From Psettodes erumei (lineage: Eukaryota; Chordata; Actinopteri; Pleuronectiformes; Psettodidae), in NCBI GenBank assembly GCA_016785225.1, contig JAFBJZ010000112.1, positions 1 to 64,000 on the forward strand: DNA of 64,000 nt. Reading direction: 5' to 3'. Shown here one piece after another: positions 1 through 10,689 of the stretch. The position numbers and the translations under genes were made by a program. The notes below the pieces were generated by a model. The model did no database searches. It had not been told where the DNA came from and saw nothing but the letters and a program-made list of their open reading frames with translations. Numbering within the stretch: position 1 is the first letter of the stretch; every line of letters begins with the position of its first letter.

Positions 1-520
1 TTCTGGCATTTTTAAGGCCTATTATACAATTGGCTGCTTATAAAACACCATTCTATGATGTTTTGGTGCATTTTCAGGACAAAATAAATTTTGACATTTT
101 TGGCATTTTTCGACATACTATACTATGTCGTTTTTTTTTTCAATTTTTGGACATACTGAAGTATGACCTTTTTTGACCTTTTCTGGCATTTTTAAGGCCT
201 ATTATACAATTGGATGCTTATAAAACACCATTCTATGATGTTTTGGTGCATTTTCAGGACAAAATAAATTTTGACATTTTTGGCATTTTTCGACATACTA
301 TACTATGTCGTTTTTTTCAATTTTTGGACATACTGAACTATGACCTTTTTTGACCTTTTCTGGCATTTTTAAGGACTAATATACTTTCGGGTGGTTATAA
401 ACACCATTCTATGATGTTTTGGTGCATTTTCAGGACAAAATAAATTTTGACATTTTTGGCATTTTTCGACATACTATACTATGTCGTTTTTTTCAATTTT
501 TGGACATAGTGCAATATGGT
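1..520. repeat. AT-rich tandem satellite, unit about 178-180 bp
   Basis: Nearly identical units start at 1, 181 and about 358, each opening with ttctggcatttttaagg. The period is about 180 bp and then about 177 bp. Each unit carries the short palindrome gacatactatactatgtc and the phrase ctatgatgttttggtgcat. The copies are almost unchanged, so the array is young or homogenised, and it is cut by the left window edge, so its full length is unknown. No coding potential is seen. Confidence 0.9.
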
Positions 521-815
521 CACTGTTTTTGACCATGCCAAAAAAGAGAAATAGTAACAGAACCGGGCTGCTTTGGCAGGGTTTTAATAGTGTGTTGATG
601 TTTTTGGCTCTTTAAAAAAAGAGAAATGCATAGAACAGGGTTTGTTTTGCAGGGTGGATACTGCTTGGTGTTTTCAACCCTGCCATATAAACAGTAATAG
701 AACTGGGCCGCTTTGAAAGGGTTCATCATTGTTTTTGGCCTCGGCAAAAAGGAGAAACTATAACATAACGAAGCTTGTTTAGCCAGGTTTCAGTACTGTG
801 TTGTGTTTTAGCCCT
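520..815. repeat. Second degenerate tandem repeat, unit about 75-90 bp
   Basis: About four diverged units follow the satellite directly. Each contains a version of 'aaaaagagaaat..taacagaac.gggctgctttg.cagggtt...gtgtt.gttttt.gcc'. Examples begin near 540, 612, 690 and 746. The units differ from one another by substitutions and small indels, so this block is older than the satellite to its left. A minus-strand open frame across it is chance. Confidence 0.6.
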
Positions 816-1360
816 TTTATATGTGTTCTAATAAAATGGTATTTTTTGTGTTTTTATGTGCATTTTTTAACACATATTGTGGATGTAATGAAAGCAATAG
901 CTCATGGTACTATACCTGCATAACAAGTCAATAGTACAATATTTATTGTAATATTGTCAGGCTATAAAGATACCACACCTCACAAGATAATAATGCTGAT
1001 ATCATTTAAATATTTATAAAATGAAGACTTCAAAAAAATGTTTATTAGAATAAATAACTTAAACAGGTATATTTCAGCTTTAGAAACAAAGTCAAGTGGA
1101 TTTCAAACACAAATACCCATGTTTTTCAGTTTCCATATGAACTAATATGGGAAACATAATTACACCCTATAATCATCTACACCTTGTAGATTACATATGA
1201 ATTTATTTCTTTTTAAACATTTTTTCATTTATTTAGTTAAAGTTGACAATACAATCTTCTCAAGATTTACATATGAATTTTAATGTGCAAAAAACAGTTA
1301 AGTCAGTTTTAAAAATAGCCTCTTTGCTACAGCTGACCCTAGAGCTGAATGAGTGTTGCA
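816..1360. other. AT-rich spacer, nothing recognised
   Basis: This AT-rich stretch lies between the tandem repeats and the hAT remnant. No exon, RNA gene or clear repeat unit was seen. The missing end of the hAT reading frame would be expected here but could not be found. Confidence 0.5.
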
Positions 1361-1382
1361 TTCACTGACTCACACACACACA

Positions 1383-1791
1383 CATTTGCTGGAAAGGCTG
1401 GGCATTTACAGTGTCCCCTGCTGTTGAATAAGCTTTCTCACTTGGATGTGACATTGCTGGTACAGACAGATGTGAGTTGGCCAAGAGTGACAACAGTGGG
1501 TCACAGTGGGCGTCATCTTTCCACCACTTGAGAGGACATACAGATGGTGAGACGGAGGTCCCTTTGTGGTACAAAACCATCTCTGCTTCCATCCCAAAGA
1601 CAAGCTGTGTGCTGCAGTCCACTTGACTAAAAGAACCCCCAAGGAGATCTTCAAGAGCAGTTTTTTGGATGGAGGAGACAAAACCTCTTTTACTGCGTGT
1701 ACTCTTTGTGGCAAAGAGTAGTTTCAAACTCCAGCTGTCCAGCAGCCTGTGGAGGGCAGCCCGGTGTGGCTCCTTCCCCTTCACTGGGGTT
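1383..1791 (-). pseudogene. hAT (ZBED/Charlie-like) transposase remnant, C-terminal part
   Basis: On the minus strand an open stretch of about 135 codons follows a good splice acceptor (tttctgcag at about 1800-1792). It includes a 'TALEDLLGGSFSQ' segment, then 'EMVLYHKG', 'PLKWWKDD' and 'PSEKAYSTAGDTVNAQ'. These match in order the hAT-family C-terminal dimerisation region (acidic patch, LxWW, P..SERVFSTAGxxxxxxR). The frame ends at a CA/GT microsatellite just where the family normally continues with a conserved 'L.PENVd.LiFL' tail, so this copy is truncated. The rest of the same gene lies at 3155-3811, on the far side of the LINE insertion. Confidence 0.7.
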
Positions 1792-2289
1792 CTGCAGAAA
1801 CAAGAACACAGAAAAAAAATCGTAAATGTCTTGTTTTTGTCTCTCTTTTTATTTTCAATAAACGCAACCAAGACCACATTCACTCTCATAAGAACAAATT
1901 AGAAACACACACACAATGAAAATATTATAAATAATGGGAGCTCTCTAAACAAGTCATACACACACACACACATACACAGTATATTCAAATAAATGTGGTG
2001 GTGAATGAAAGGAGGTGACCTAAGGCCTCCAGACAGTGAATGTATTCACTGTGTATGGAATGTATTCAAAAAAAGAAAATCATGTTTGTTCATTGACAAT
2101 ACCTTCTTCTTGTTTAGCTTGTGTCAACTCAATCCAAATTTAAATTATGAAGTGCACCACCAACATTAAAACAAAGCAACACCGAGTTTAGTCGAGGGTT
2201 TCCCTCCCTGCTCCAACTGCAGTCTGGACCAGGATTATTCAAAGCCTGAGCACCCTTTATAATCTCCCCATCTCACTCACACACAAATT

Positions 2290-3105
2290 ATTTTATTTCT
2301 CTCAACAACGGCACCCCCCAGGGCCACGTGCTGAACCCTCTGCTGTACTCCCTGTTCACGCACAACTGCATGGCCACACACAGCTCCAACACCATCGTCA
2401 TGTTTGCCGACACAACTGTCATCGGCCTGATCACCAATGGCGATGAGACGGCGTACAGAGAGGAGGTCAGAGCCCTGACATCTTGGTGCCAGGACAACAA
2501 CCTCCACCTCAACCTCAGAAAACCTAAGGAGCTGATTGTGGATTACAGGAAGCGACAGAGAGAAGGACACGATCCCATCAGCATCAACGATGGTGGAGAG
2601 AGTCAGCAGCTTCAGGTTCCTCAGGGTCCACATCAGCGAGGATGTGACCTGGGCTCAACACACTGACACATCACAAGAACGGCGGTTCGGGTGGTGAAAA
2701 CCACGCAGCACATCACCTGGACGGAGCTGCCATCCACGAGGGACCTCTACAACCAGCGGTGTAGGAAGAAGGCCAACCGGATCACTAAAGTCCCCCACCA
2801 CCCCAGCAACAAACTGTTACAGCTGCTACAGTCTGGCAGATGGTACTGCAGCATCCGGTCTGGCACCACCAGACTCAGGGACAGTTCCATTGCACAGGCC
2901 ATAAGAATGTTGAACTCTTGAGTTGTCAATTTTATTATTTATTACATTTTCTGCTACTTATGTTTATTCTGCATTTTACTCTTTCCTTTCTTTTATCTTT
3001 GTTTCTTTTATATTGCAATGCTGAAGGAGCCCGAGACCCAAGAATTTCATTGCCAGTGACTACTCCTGTAATTGTTGTGCACATGACAATAAAGAACCTT
3101 GAAAT
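2290..3105 (+). mobile_element. L2/CR1-clade LINE fragment (5'-truncated, internally deleted)
   Basis: From about 2299 the plus strand encodes the palm and later part of a fish non-LTR reverse transcriptase: 'GTPQGHVLNPLLYSLFTH', then 'ADTTVIGLI', then 'WCQDNNLHLN' and 'ELIVDYRKR'. The catalytic FADD box reads FADT, so the second aspartate is lost. After about 2660 a large part of the family sequence is missing. The frame resumes near 2691 with 'TELPSTRDLYNQRC' and ends 'RDSSIAQAIRMLNS' at about 2918, the usual C-terminus of this clade. The 3' tail ends with 'gcacatgacaataaagaacc' near 3104. It is a dead copy, 5'-truncated as is usual for LINEs, and it sits inside the hAT relic. Confidence 0.8.
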
Positions 3106-3154
3106 ACCTGGTTCTGCATCTGTGTTTCAGCTGGTTGAAATCGTCCTCTCACAT

Positions 3155-3600
3155 TCAGGTGGGGCGGGTGTGGAACCAGAGGTCAAACACAACGTCCTCT
3201 TGCAGAAACTCTTCATGCTGCCTCTCATTCAGGACGGCTGTCTTCATGTGGATGATGGTGTTGATGATGGTGGAGTCATCATCTCGCTGTGCCCTGCTCT
3301 CTTGTATCATCACGATGAGACAGACAGTCAGTTGACATTCATCACACAGCACAGTGGTTCAATGTTGTGAGAAGTTTTACCATGTCAGCTGTGTGTAGAT
3401 TGTTCATCACTCAGCAGGGCTGCAGAGACTTGCTTGTTGTTGCTCCTCGAGCTCCCACTCTGTAACACCTCATCTGTGTTGGATCAGAGAGAGTCGTGTC
3501 TGGAAGCAAAACGTTTTCAGTTGCCATCCACTTCTCATAACATGTGCTGTGACAGTGAAGGTGAAGTCCAGCCATCCAAAGTGAGTGAGATGCTGTGATT
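3155..3600 (-). pseudogene. hAT transposase remnant, central part
   Basis: Minus-strand pieces in shifted frames match the middle of ZBED/Charlie-type hAT transposases. At about 3475-3600 there is 'LDGWTS' followed, in another frame, by 'TFTVTAHVMRSGWQLKTFCF', resembling the family pattern 'TDgWTS..esYvTvTaHfI...WeLksfvLqTR'. At about 3160-3260 there is 'IHMKTAVLNERQHEEFLQED', resembling the segment before the family's 'LDPRFK' box. Stops and frameshifts break the frame. The order on the minus strand is right for a single transposase running from 3811 down to 1383. Confidence 0.55.
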
Positions 3601-3683
3601 ACTTGAGGCTCTGTGTAACTTAACATTTGGATGTTCGTACAGAGCTGGTGATCATGTTTGGTTAATGTATGTCCGCCACTCAC

Positions 3684-3811
3684 CTTCTGAAGCTTCGTTG
3701 TCCACACGGCTGTCGGTCTTTGGCTGCATATTCACCGATACGTCTTGTGATTTCTTCAGTTCTCGTCTTGTTGTGAGGAAGAAGGCTCCTACACGCTGTG
3801 GTGTCTGCCAT
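3684..3811 (-). pseudogene. hAT transposase remnant, N-terminal exon
   Basis: An ATG at 3811 (minus strand) opens about 42 codons containing 'SLLPHNKTRTEEITRRIGEY' and ending at a strong splice donor (AAG|GTGAGT). The 'IT+RI.EY..KD..P' pattern is typical of the region before the zinc-finger/RNase-H core in domesticated and autonomous fish hAT genes. In isolation the match is short; it gains weight from the downstream hAT pieces in the correct order and strand. Confidence 0.5.
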
Positions 3812-3904
3812 TTTACAGGATGAGCGCAAAGGATGATGGGTACACAAGGAACTGCGGTTTTTGTAGTTCTCACTTCCCTCAGATCTGCTCCACTTCGGTG
3901 AAAT

Positions 3905-4460
3905 AAAACTGGTTTTTGACCGAAAAGAGACTACACGTTGTGTGATGTTTTTATCCCTTAATATACTATTTTGCATTTTTGCATGTTTCCAGCATGTCCC
4001 TTTTTGCGTTTTTACATTATACCACATATTATACTATAACAGATGTTCGTTATTCAATGCCATTTTTCATTTGTTTTATGACGTACCATACCTTGACTTT
4101 TTTTTTTGCATTTTTAAGACATATTATAGTATGATATTTTATGAAAAATTATACTATAATGTTCCTTTTGTCATTTTATGACATTATATTATTTCATGTT
4201 ATTTCATTACATTTTCCATAATTTTTTAATGCCTTAATAAAACATCATATTTTTCATGCCTATGACCCTTTTCATGATTTTTTTCTTTAAGAAAAAAGCC
4301 TTAATATAATAACATTTTTCATGACATTTTTAGCCTTGCTTTACAATGACATTCTTCATGACGTTTCTAATGAGGCTTTATGCCTTACTCTACTATGACA
4401 TTACATACTATGACATTTTCACCTTTTTAGTGTCCTTTTTGTATCATGTTTTTCTGCCCA
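3905..4460. repeat. AT-rich degenerate repeat related to the left-end satellite
   Basis: This block is rich in tatactat, catattatagtatgat, gcatttttaagacatatta and 'ttcatgacatttttagcc' phrases. The segment 'gcatttttaagacatattatagtat' closely resembles the 1-520 unit ('gcatttttaaggcctattatac'). It appears to be an old, diverged member of the same family, on the other side of the hAT/LINE block. No coding potential. Confidence 0.55.
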
Positions 4461-5285
4461 TATTTAGTGGGGGATTGAAAATAATAAGAAAATGATAGGT
4501 TCCTTCCAAATCCTGGATATGAATGAACTTCTGCATGGTTTCCTCTTATTGGAGACACAGCAGCCCCATCTTCAGCCGTGGTTATCTGCCTGTGAGGAGA
4601 CCTCTGTGATGTGTACAGTAGCACTTTATAGCAAGCTGCACGACTTCAGCACCATTTGGCAAGGACTGCACAAGACCTCCCGTGGCCTTTGGAAAATATG
4701 TCCTTTTCACTGCCTACAGAGCACACACTGTGCAGCGCTCTGAACTCTTCCTCATTCATCACGTCTTGTACCATTTTTGGGTGGAGGACCACCTTATATG
4801 TATATGGTCACGCACAGTGTCCTTTTCATTTGGAGTTGCCTGCTGCCACCTCGTTCGTCTCTTCTCAGGACCACTCTCTCATACGTGACTCAGAATGAAC
4901 AGTTTTCAATCTGGCTGTTCCAGCGGTCGCAGGTTCCTTTAGTATCAAACCAGCAGTACACGCAACTTAAAACTGGTTAGTGTTGCCATGACAGAAAGTA
5001 AATATTGTACCATTCACCTGAGACAGCTGTCATAATTTCTGCACCCGCAGCCGCTTGGCTGAGCGGGAGTTCATATGGAGACCAGTGAGATATAGCAACT
5101 GAAAGGAAGCCTAATGGCCCATTTGGTTTGTATTTGTGGAGACAAATCAGTTCAGTCAAAACGTAAGTGCTGAAACAAAAATGTGTCTGAAACAAGTGGG
5201 AGGAGTGCAGAAATAATAATAAATGTGTTGTTACCACTGTGTAGCTCTGTCTTTCTTTCTGCAGTGTGATTTAAAGCCATAGGGC
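4461..5285. other. Intergenic, nothing recognised
   Basis: The base composition is ordinary and mixed. Short open frames on both strands show no family motifs, no codon pattern and no splice-consistent neighbours. I see no gene. Confidence 0.5.
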
Positions 5286-5287
5286 TT

Positions 5288-5472
5288 TTTCATAGTTTGT
5301 CTCAACACTTTGGGAAATACACTTATTTACTTTCTTGCCTTTTATCCAAACTGTTCAGTTAGTTTAGCATAGCATGAAGACTGGAAACAGCAAGCTTTAT
5401 TTGATCCAAAGCTAACAAGTTCTGCCCACCAGCACCTGTGAAGCTAATTAATACATGATATTTAGTCAATTT
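5288..5472 (+). repeat. Dispersed teleost repeat, forward copy
   Basis: The phrases 'gggaaatacacttatttactttcttgcc', 'gttagtttagcatagcatgaagactggaaaca' and 'agcacctgtgaagctaattaata' belong to a short interspersed repeat that I recognise from memory as common in teleost genomes. An inverted, diverged copy lies at about 5577-5753, which supports the repeat nature without relying on memory: 'ctggttagcataagattaaactggaaac' in the inverted copy aligns with 'cagttagtttagcatagcatgaagactggaaac' here. The element class is uncertain. Confidence 0.6.
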
Positions 5473-5576
5473 ATCATCATGCTACACAAACATACTTGTT
5501 TGGTACATGACCCCCATAAAAGCATAAATTCTCTTTCTAATACTTTGGCTTCTGCACAGACTAAACAAATGAGATG

Positions 5577-5753
5577 TGATTCTGTGTTCATTAGTGAGCC
5601 TTAAAGGAGCTGGTTGGCTGATTTTGTTGTTAAGAGAGCCACACGAGCCGATTTTCCCCGTTTCCAGTTTAATCTTATGCTAACCAGCTGCTGGCGGTAG
5701 CTTCATATGTGTCCTACAGACATTAGAACTGTATCTATCTTCTCAGCTGCTTG
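5577..5753 (-). repeat. Dispersed teleost repeat, inverted copy
   Basis: Read on the minus strand this gives 'gaagctaccgccagcagctggttagcataag', 'actggaaacggggaaaatcggc' and 'aaggctcactaatgaacac'. That is the same family, in the same internal order, as the copy at 5288-5472. The two copies face each other across about 105 bp. Confidence 0.55.
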
Positions 5754-8700
5754 TCAGAGAATAGCAAGAACACCAGAAGTGTTAATGCAGGATATGGGAA
5801 GAAGAGACAAAGAGGACAGAGGAGCATCCTCAGGAGGTTCAGTGTTGATATCTAGTGCAGTCTAGAGACTGGAACTACTCCTTGATCTCATATGTGTGTG
5901 TGTGTCTGTTACTGTCTGCTGCTTGATTGGATGAATGTAAATATTTGAGCGCAGCACAACTGCCTGCTGGGAAGCCGAGCCCAGGCATCGAACACCATAA
6001 GTGAATTTAGGTGCCACTCCGGGCCCTGCAAGCAAAAAGCCAAGGTTGGACCTCAACCCCCACGCTGTTACACTATCTGCTCACAGCCCCAGGAGGGCAC
6101 AAGGCAGCAGCATGGCAGATGCGGTGGTGGGGTTCTTTTATTACAAACCTAATGTGGCACAGTGTCTGATGTAAAGACAGAGATGGAAGAGGAGAACACT
6201 GCAGCGTTAAGGCTGGCGGGAGCTCAGCAGGGTTAAGAATGTGAGCCATGTTGCACCTGGAGGTGGTGTGGTGCAGGACAAAATAGCCACCCCAGCACTT
6301 CAGCTACCATTTAACCCCAGCATTCCTCTGACACAGATACAGTTAAAGTCAATGCATGCAGGGTGGCACGAAGAAATGCATGCAGGTCTGTTTTTCAAGT
6401 CATATAGTCTCCGAAGGTATCTGTTTCCTCCAACATCTGATACAGACAATCAACAGGGCTTCTCTAAATTCCAAGACTAGCACTGACCTCCCTGTTTATC
6501 TAGAAGTCCAGATTCCTAGTTTCTTTGACCTGCAGTGCAGCTCATGAGGCCTTCCCTGACAAATCCCCTCTCAGAGACCTGCCTCCTCCTTTCTCGACCT
6601 GTAAGTAGCTTTGAGTAGCCAGAGATCAAACAATGTCCTCGCTCGTGTCATCAGGCAGACAGAAGTGCCTGCGGTTGAACCCCGCTAAATGACTCTCGAG
6701 AGCTATGTGGTTACAAAACACTTGTCACGCCTCTGTTATTCCTTATAATCTGATTGAAAGGAAATCCTGCGACAAAGTGGATAGCGGACACGCACGGCCC
6801 CGAATTAAATGAAACCCAACAACATGTGGAGTAACTAGTGTTTGTGTGACCTGGGTACGATTTCCTTGGAGAGAGCTTTATTTGACTTTAGCTTGCTAGT
6901 GGGAGGGTGGGAGAGGTAGAGGTTGGCTTTGTGTTTTCAAATTCAATTGTCCACTATACTGTTGGAGAGCCTGCGCTTCCTGTGGTTTGCAGCAATAAAC
7001 CTTAACTCGGGTTACAGCCAAGGCAAAAAAAAGGACCACGAATGGTCAGGAAAAAACACAGGGATGTGGACCTGTAATAAGGTTAGGGCCTCAAGCGACA
7101 AGGCCCTGCGAGAGGGCCTCAGGGAAATGCCAAGAAGTTCAACCTCTGAACTCCATCCCTCAAGTCTGCTAGGTTGAGGTCGGACCTGGTGGAAAAACCG
7201 CTTCCACGGCCTTCTAAACCTCCTCGTCTCTTCAAAGACGGTGAAACTGGGAGTCTTTCAGCCTTGGTGGTTTACAACAAATTCTCTGGTACGGCCCAAA
7301 AATCGAGATCAGCTTGGCAAAGAAAAATAAGCAGTGCAATTACAACACAGTGGCCAGATTATTTATACAAAATAATGAATTTGTTTCCATACATGCCAAT
7401 CATCTCACCCAAAAGGGAGTTTATTAATGTGGATATTTTTTTCTCCTCTTTTTCACCAGGAGTGAAGCTCTGCAGCAGAACATGTGTCTAGTCCATGAAA
7501 ATGTTTGAGGCATGTGGAAAGCTTACACCCGCCCCGTGTTGATACAAAGTGATTAGTTTATTATAGAAGCCGATGGCCTGAGTACATGGGGTATTTGCTT
7601 CCATGTTGCAGCGGTAACATGAGAGAGAAACGGACGGGTGTCCTGATACAGCGAATGACGACACGGTCACGGAATCTGAGGCGGAGAGGCGGCGTGTGGC
7701 CGGAGGTACGCCGCGCTGGACAGGAGCACCGTGAACATGGGGAAGTATGGGTGGTGGGATGATGAATGAAGTTACTCATCCTTCCATTTTGTTTCCACAA
7801 GGCGGCCGTGCCCCGGCTGCCCGCCTGTCCTCAGCCCTTTTTGCTTATTGTGACAGTAACCTGAGGCCGGGATGAAAGCAACCCCCGCGGCGAGAGGAGA
7901 TTCTCTGCGAGGGTGAGGAGTCCCCTTCCCCTGCTTTCTTTAGGGCCTGTACACAGGGCGCCGTGTTTTTGAAAATAACAAGTGTGGGTTACAATACAAT
8001 CATTTAGGTTTAAATTAGATTGACAGGGTATCAAATATGATGAAACTCAATTACAGTCCTGTTATAGCTGAGTTGACTTACATGGATCCAAGGCCAGGGG
8101 TTCACACCAAACAAGTCCAGGGCCTTCCTGCTTACCCGGGGCCTGTTCTTATTAAGTTATGGGGGGCCGAGCGTGATTGATGGCTACACACACAGGCCTG
8201 CTGCTTCTGAGGATGTGGGCGAGCCTCTGTGTTGACAGAACCCACGGTAGTTCCAGGTTGTCGCCTTGACTGAAATATTAAAATAATTCTATTATTAATA
8301 AAGAATACTTGTGTCGGGCCCACACAAGAAGATTCAAGGATTATCACGGTGAGTAAGAGAAGAGGGGTGGGTGGGGGTTTGACTTGACTTCTCTGTAACC
8401 CGAAGGACACCGAGGCCCTACAGCAGGTCGCGCAGCTCAAAGCAGATCGGAGTCTTGAAACGGGACGCTCCCGCTCTGCTTGATGAAATGTCAGAGGGTC
8501 TAAACTTGAACGGGTGCGACAATGTAAACACGAGGTCCCGCACAATCAAAGTGTTTCCACCTGCAGTGACACAGCCATCAGTTCTGGGCACGCCGGTCAT
8601 TACCTCACAGCCCTCTGGTGCTCAGAGGGTAACCTAAGAGAGGCCAGAGCTCGGCTGCGGGCTGATTCAGAGGGAGGAAAGAGCAGGAGCGAAGGGCCAT

Positions 8701-10685
8701 TTTCCTATACCTCACCTCAGAACGTAAACAGTCAAACCGTCCGCAGACCTACAGGTGCCTCCAGGCCTTTTTTGTTTTTGCCCAGAACAGGGAAGGTTGT
8801 CTGGAGAGAGAGAGTTTGTTCTTGTTTACAGAAAGACTTAACCCCAAAAACCTGAGGGCCCTGAAATCCAACAAATCTGTTAAAGTGAATTCCCAGAAGG
8901 CCCGCTGCCTGCACCCCTCAGTCCTGTAACATTTACAGAGGTGACCTCATGGCAAACATATTAGTTCCTCGCTGCAATATACAATTCAGGTGGTTGCAGT
9001 GAAGGATGATCTTTCCAATCATCCTCTCCCTCTCCTTCTTGCTCTTCTAAGTCAGCATGGCAAAACAATTACCTGATAGCAAAGCGGCAACGAGCATGAC
9101 AAAGTGAGTGACGTCCGGGAACCCGACACCTCATGAAACGATGCCCGACGTCTCGTAACGTTTTTACGCACGACAGCATGACTGCTCTCCTGAGGGGCTC
9201 GTCTGAGCGCTAATCCACACGAAAGCCCGCCGCTGCGGCAGGCCCGAGGAGGAGCGGCGGAGGAGAGACACGGCCGCGTTAATGAGAGCCAGATCCGCTC
9301 TGTTAGTTTAGCGCCCGGCCGCGCGCTCGAGACGCAGACGGCGGGACAGAAAGCAGTCCATCAAGCCGTCCCCGCAGAGCCGCTCTCGGGCTTCTGAGCT
9401 AACAAGGTGGGGCAGGACAAGATGGTTTCTGGGTGTCTGGCGTGTTACCGTGTCTGGACGTGCCAGAGAGTGTTTAGTCCTCCCTCCCATATCCACAACA
9501 GCCCAAGTTCCTTCTAGTTTTGGGGCTTTTTTGTAGTTGCTGTGCAGCCAGAGAAAATATATTAACCAGAATTCTCTGTGTGTAACAGTGACTGCTACTC
9601 CAGATCCATATGTGATCCATTAACAACTTTTGAGAACTGATTAATTCAAATATGGAGCTCAAACATTTCCATCTTCCCAAATGCGACTTTGATCTTTCCT
9701 CTCTTTTTTTATGCGACTATCAACTGAACTTCTTTGGGTTTGGGACGGTTGTTTGAATAAAGGAAGCAAGCAATTTGATGACATCACCTTGGGATGTGGG
9801 AACTTGTGAGGGAGCTTTTTTTTTTTCTTTTTAAGACATTTTAAAAACTGAAATATATTCAAGAAACTGGTAAACTGAATTAAAAGAGTCGCTGTTGTAT
9901 TTAGTGCCATTCCTGCTGTACCAAATATTTTTTGTTGGAACGCCTTCGACTCGGGGATCCGTGGATGGCTACTTCTACTACTACTACTACTACTAATACA
10001 CTGCTCTTCGTCTCCCGATGTTACAATACAGTGAAATATCAATCGACTGGCTACAAAATATCAATTCTGTCAGCTCAGCCCCTTCACTAGCTGATGTTTT
10101 TTCCAGTGTGGGCATGAGGAAACGGCAGCGCTACAGCTCAGCACATGGCTGGACCACATGAAGGCATTATTACGCCGTTCGCCTCCGTTGTTGTTTGACT
10201 GAGACATATTTCCAGACGGCTGCCCGGGCTGTGGCAAGAGATGAGGGATACGCTACGAGGGGGAAGAGTCCCCGCTCTGGCTGCCAGCCCCGACCCTTTC
10301 ATAATCGCCCAGGAATTATGCACATCCCGGTCAAAGCACTGGTGGAGTGAGTTATGGCTGCGGTGGTGTTTCCTGAGCGGTCTGCCAAAAAGATGATTTA
10401 GACAGATCACACGTCTGGGGTCTGGGGGTTCCTCGGACACTGTTTAAACACGACTCTTTATTCTGAGGGCAGAGGAATGCGAAGGGCGCTGAGTGAAAAA
10501 CCCATCACCTAACAGCGACATTTCCAACATGGCAACGATGGCAGCAGAGTTATTGGTTTTCTGTTATGAAGAGCTGGACATTAAGGCCATTACCACAAAA
10601 GAGCAATTCTTCATTATTGGTGAGCGGAGAATTCTTCGAGTAACGGACGGCGACGGAGCACGGAGTCTGTGTTAGCAGCATATTC
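5754..10685. other. Intergenic region downstream of rab18
   Basis: This 4.9 kb stretch between the repeats and the rab18 3' end has mixed, in places GC-rich, sequence. It carries one (CTA)n microsatellite at about 9971-9995. None of the open frames has family motifs or splice-compatible partners. It may contain conserved non-coding regulatory elements, but that cannot be judged without alignment to other fish. Confidence 0.45.
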
Positions 10686-10689
10686 ACTT

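Noticed and set aside
9659..10042. A 127-codon minus-strand frame with a serine run
   Set aside because: The serine run is a (CTA)n microsatellite and the rest has no similarity I recognise.
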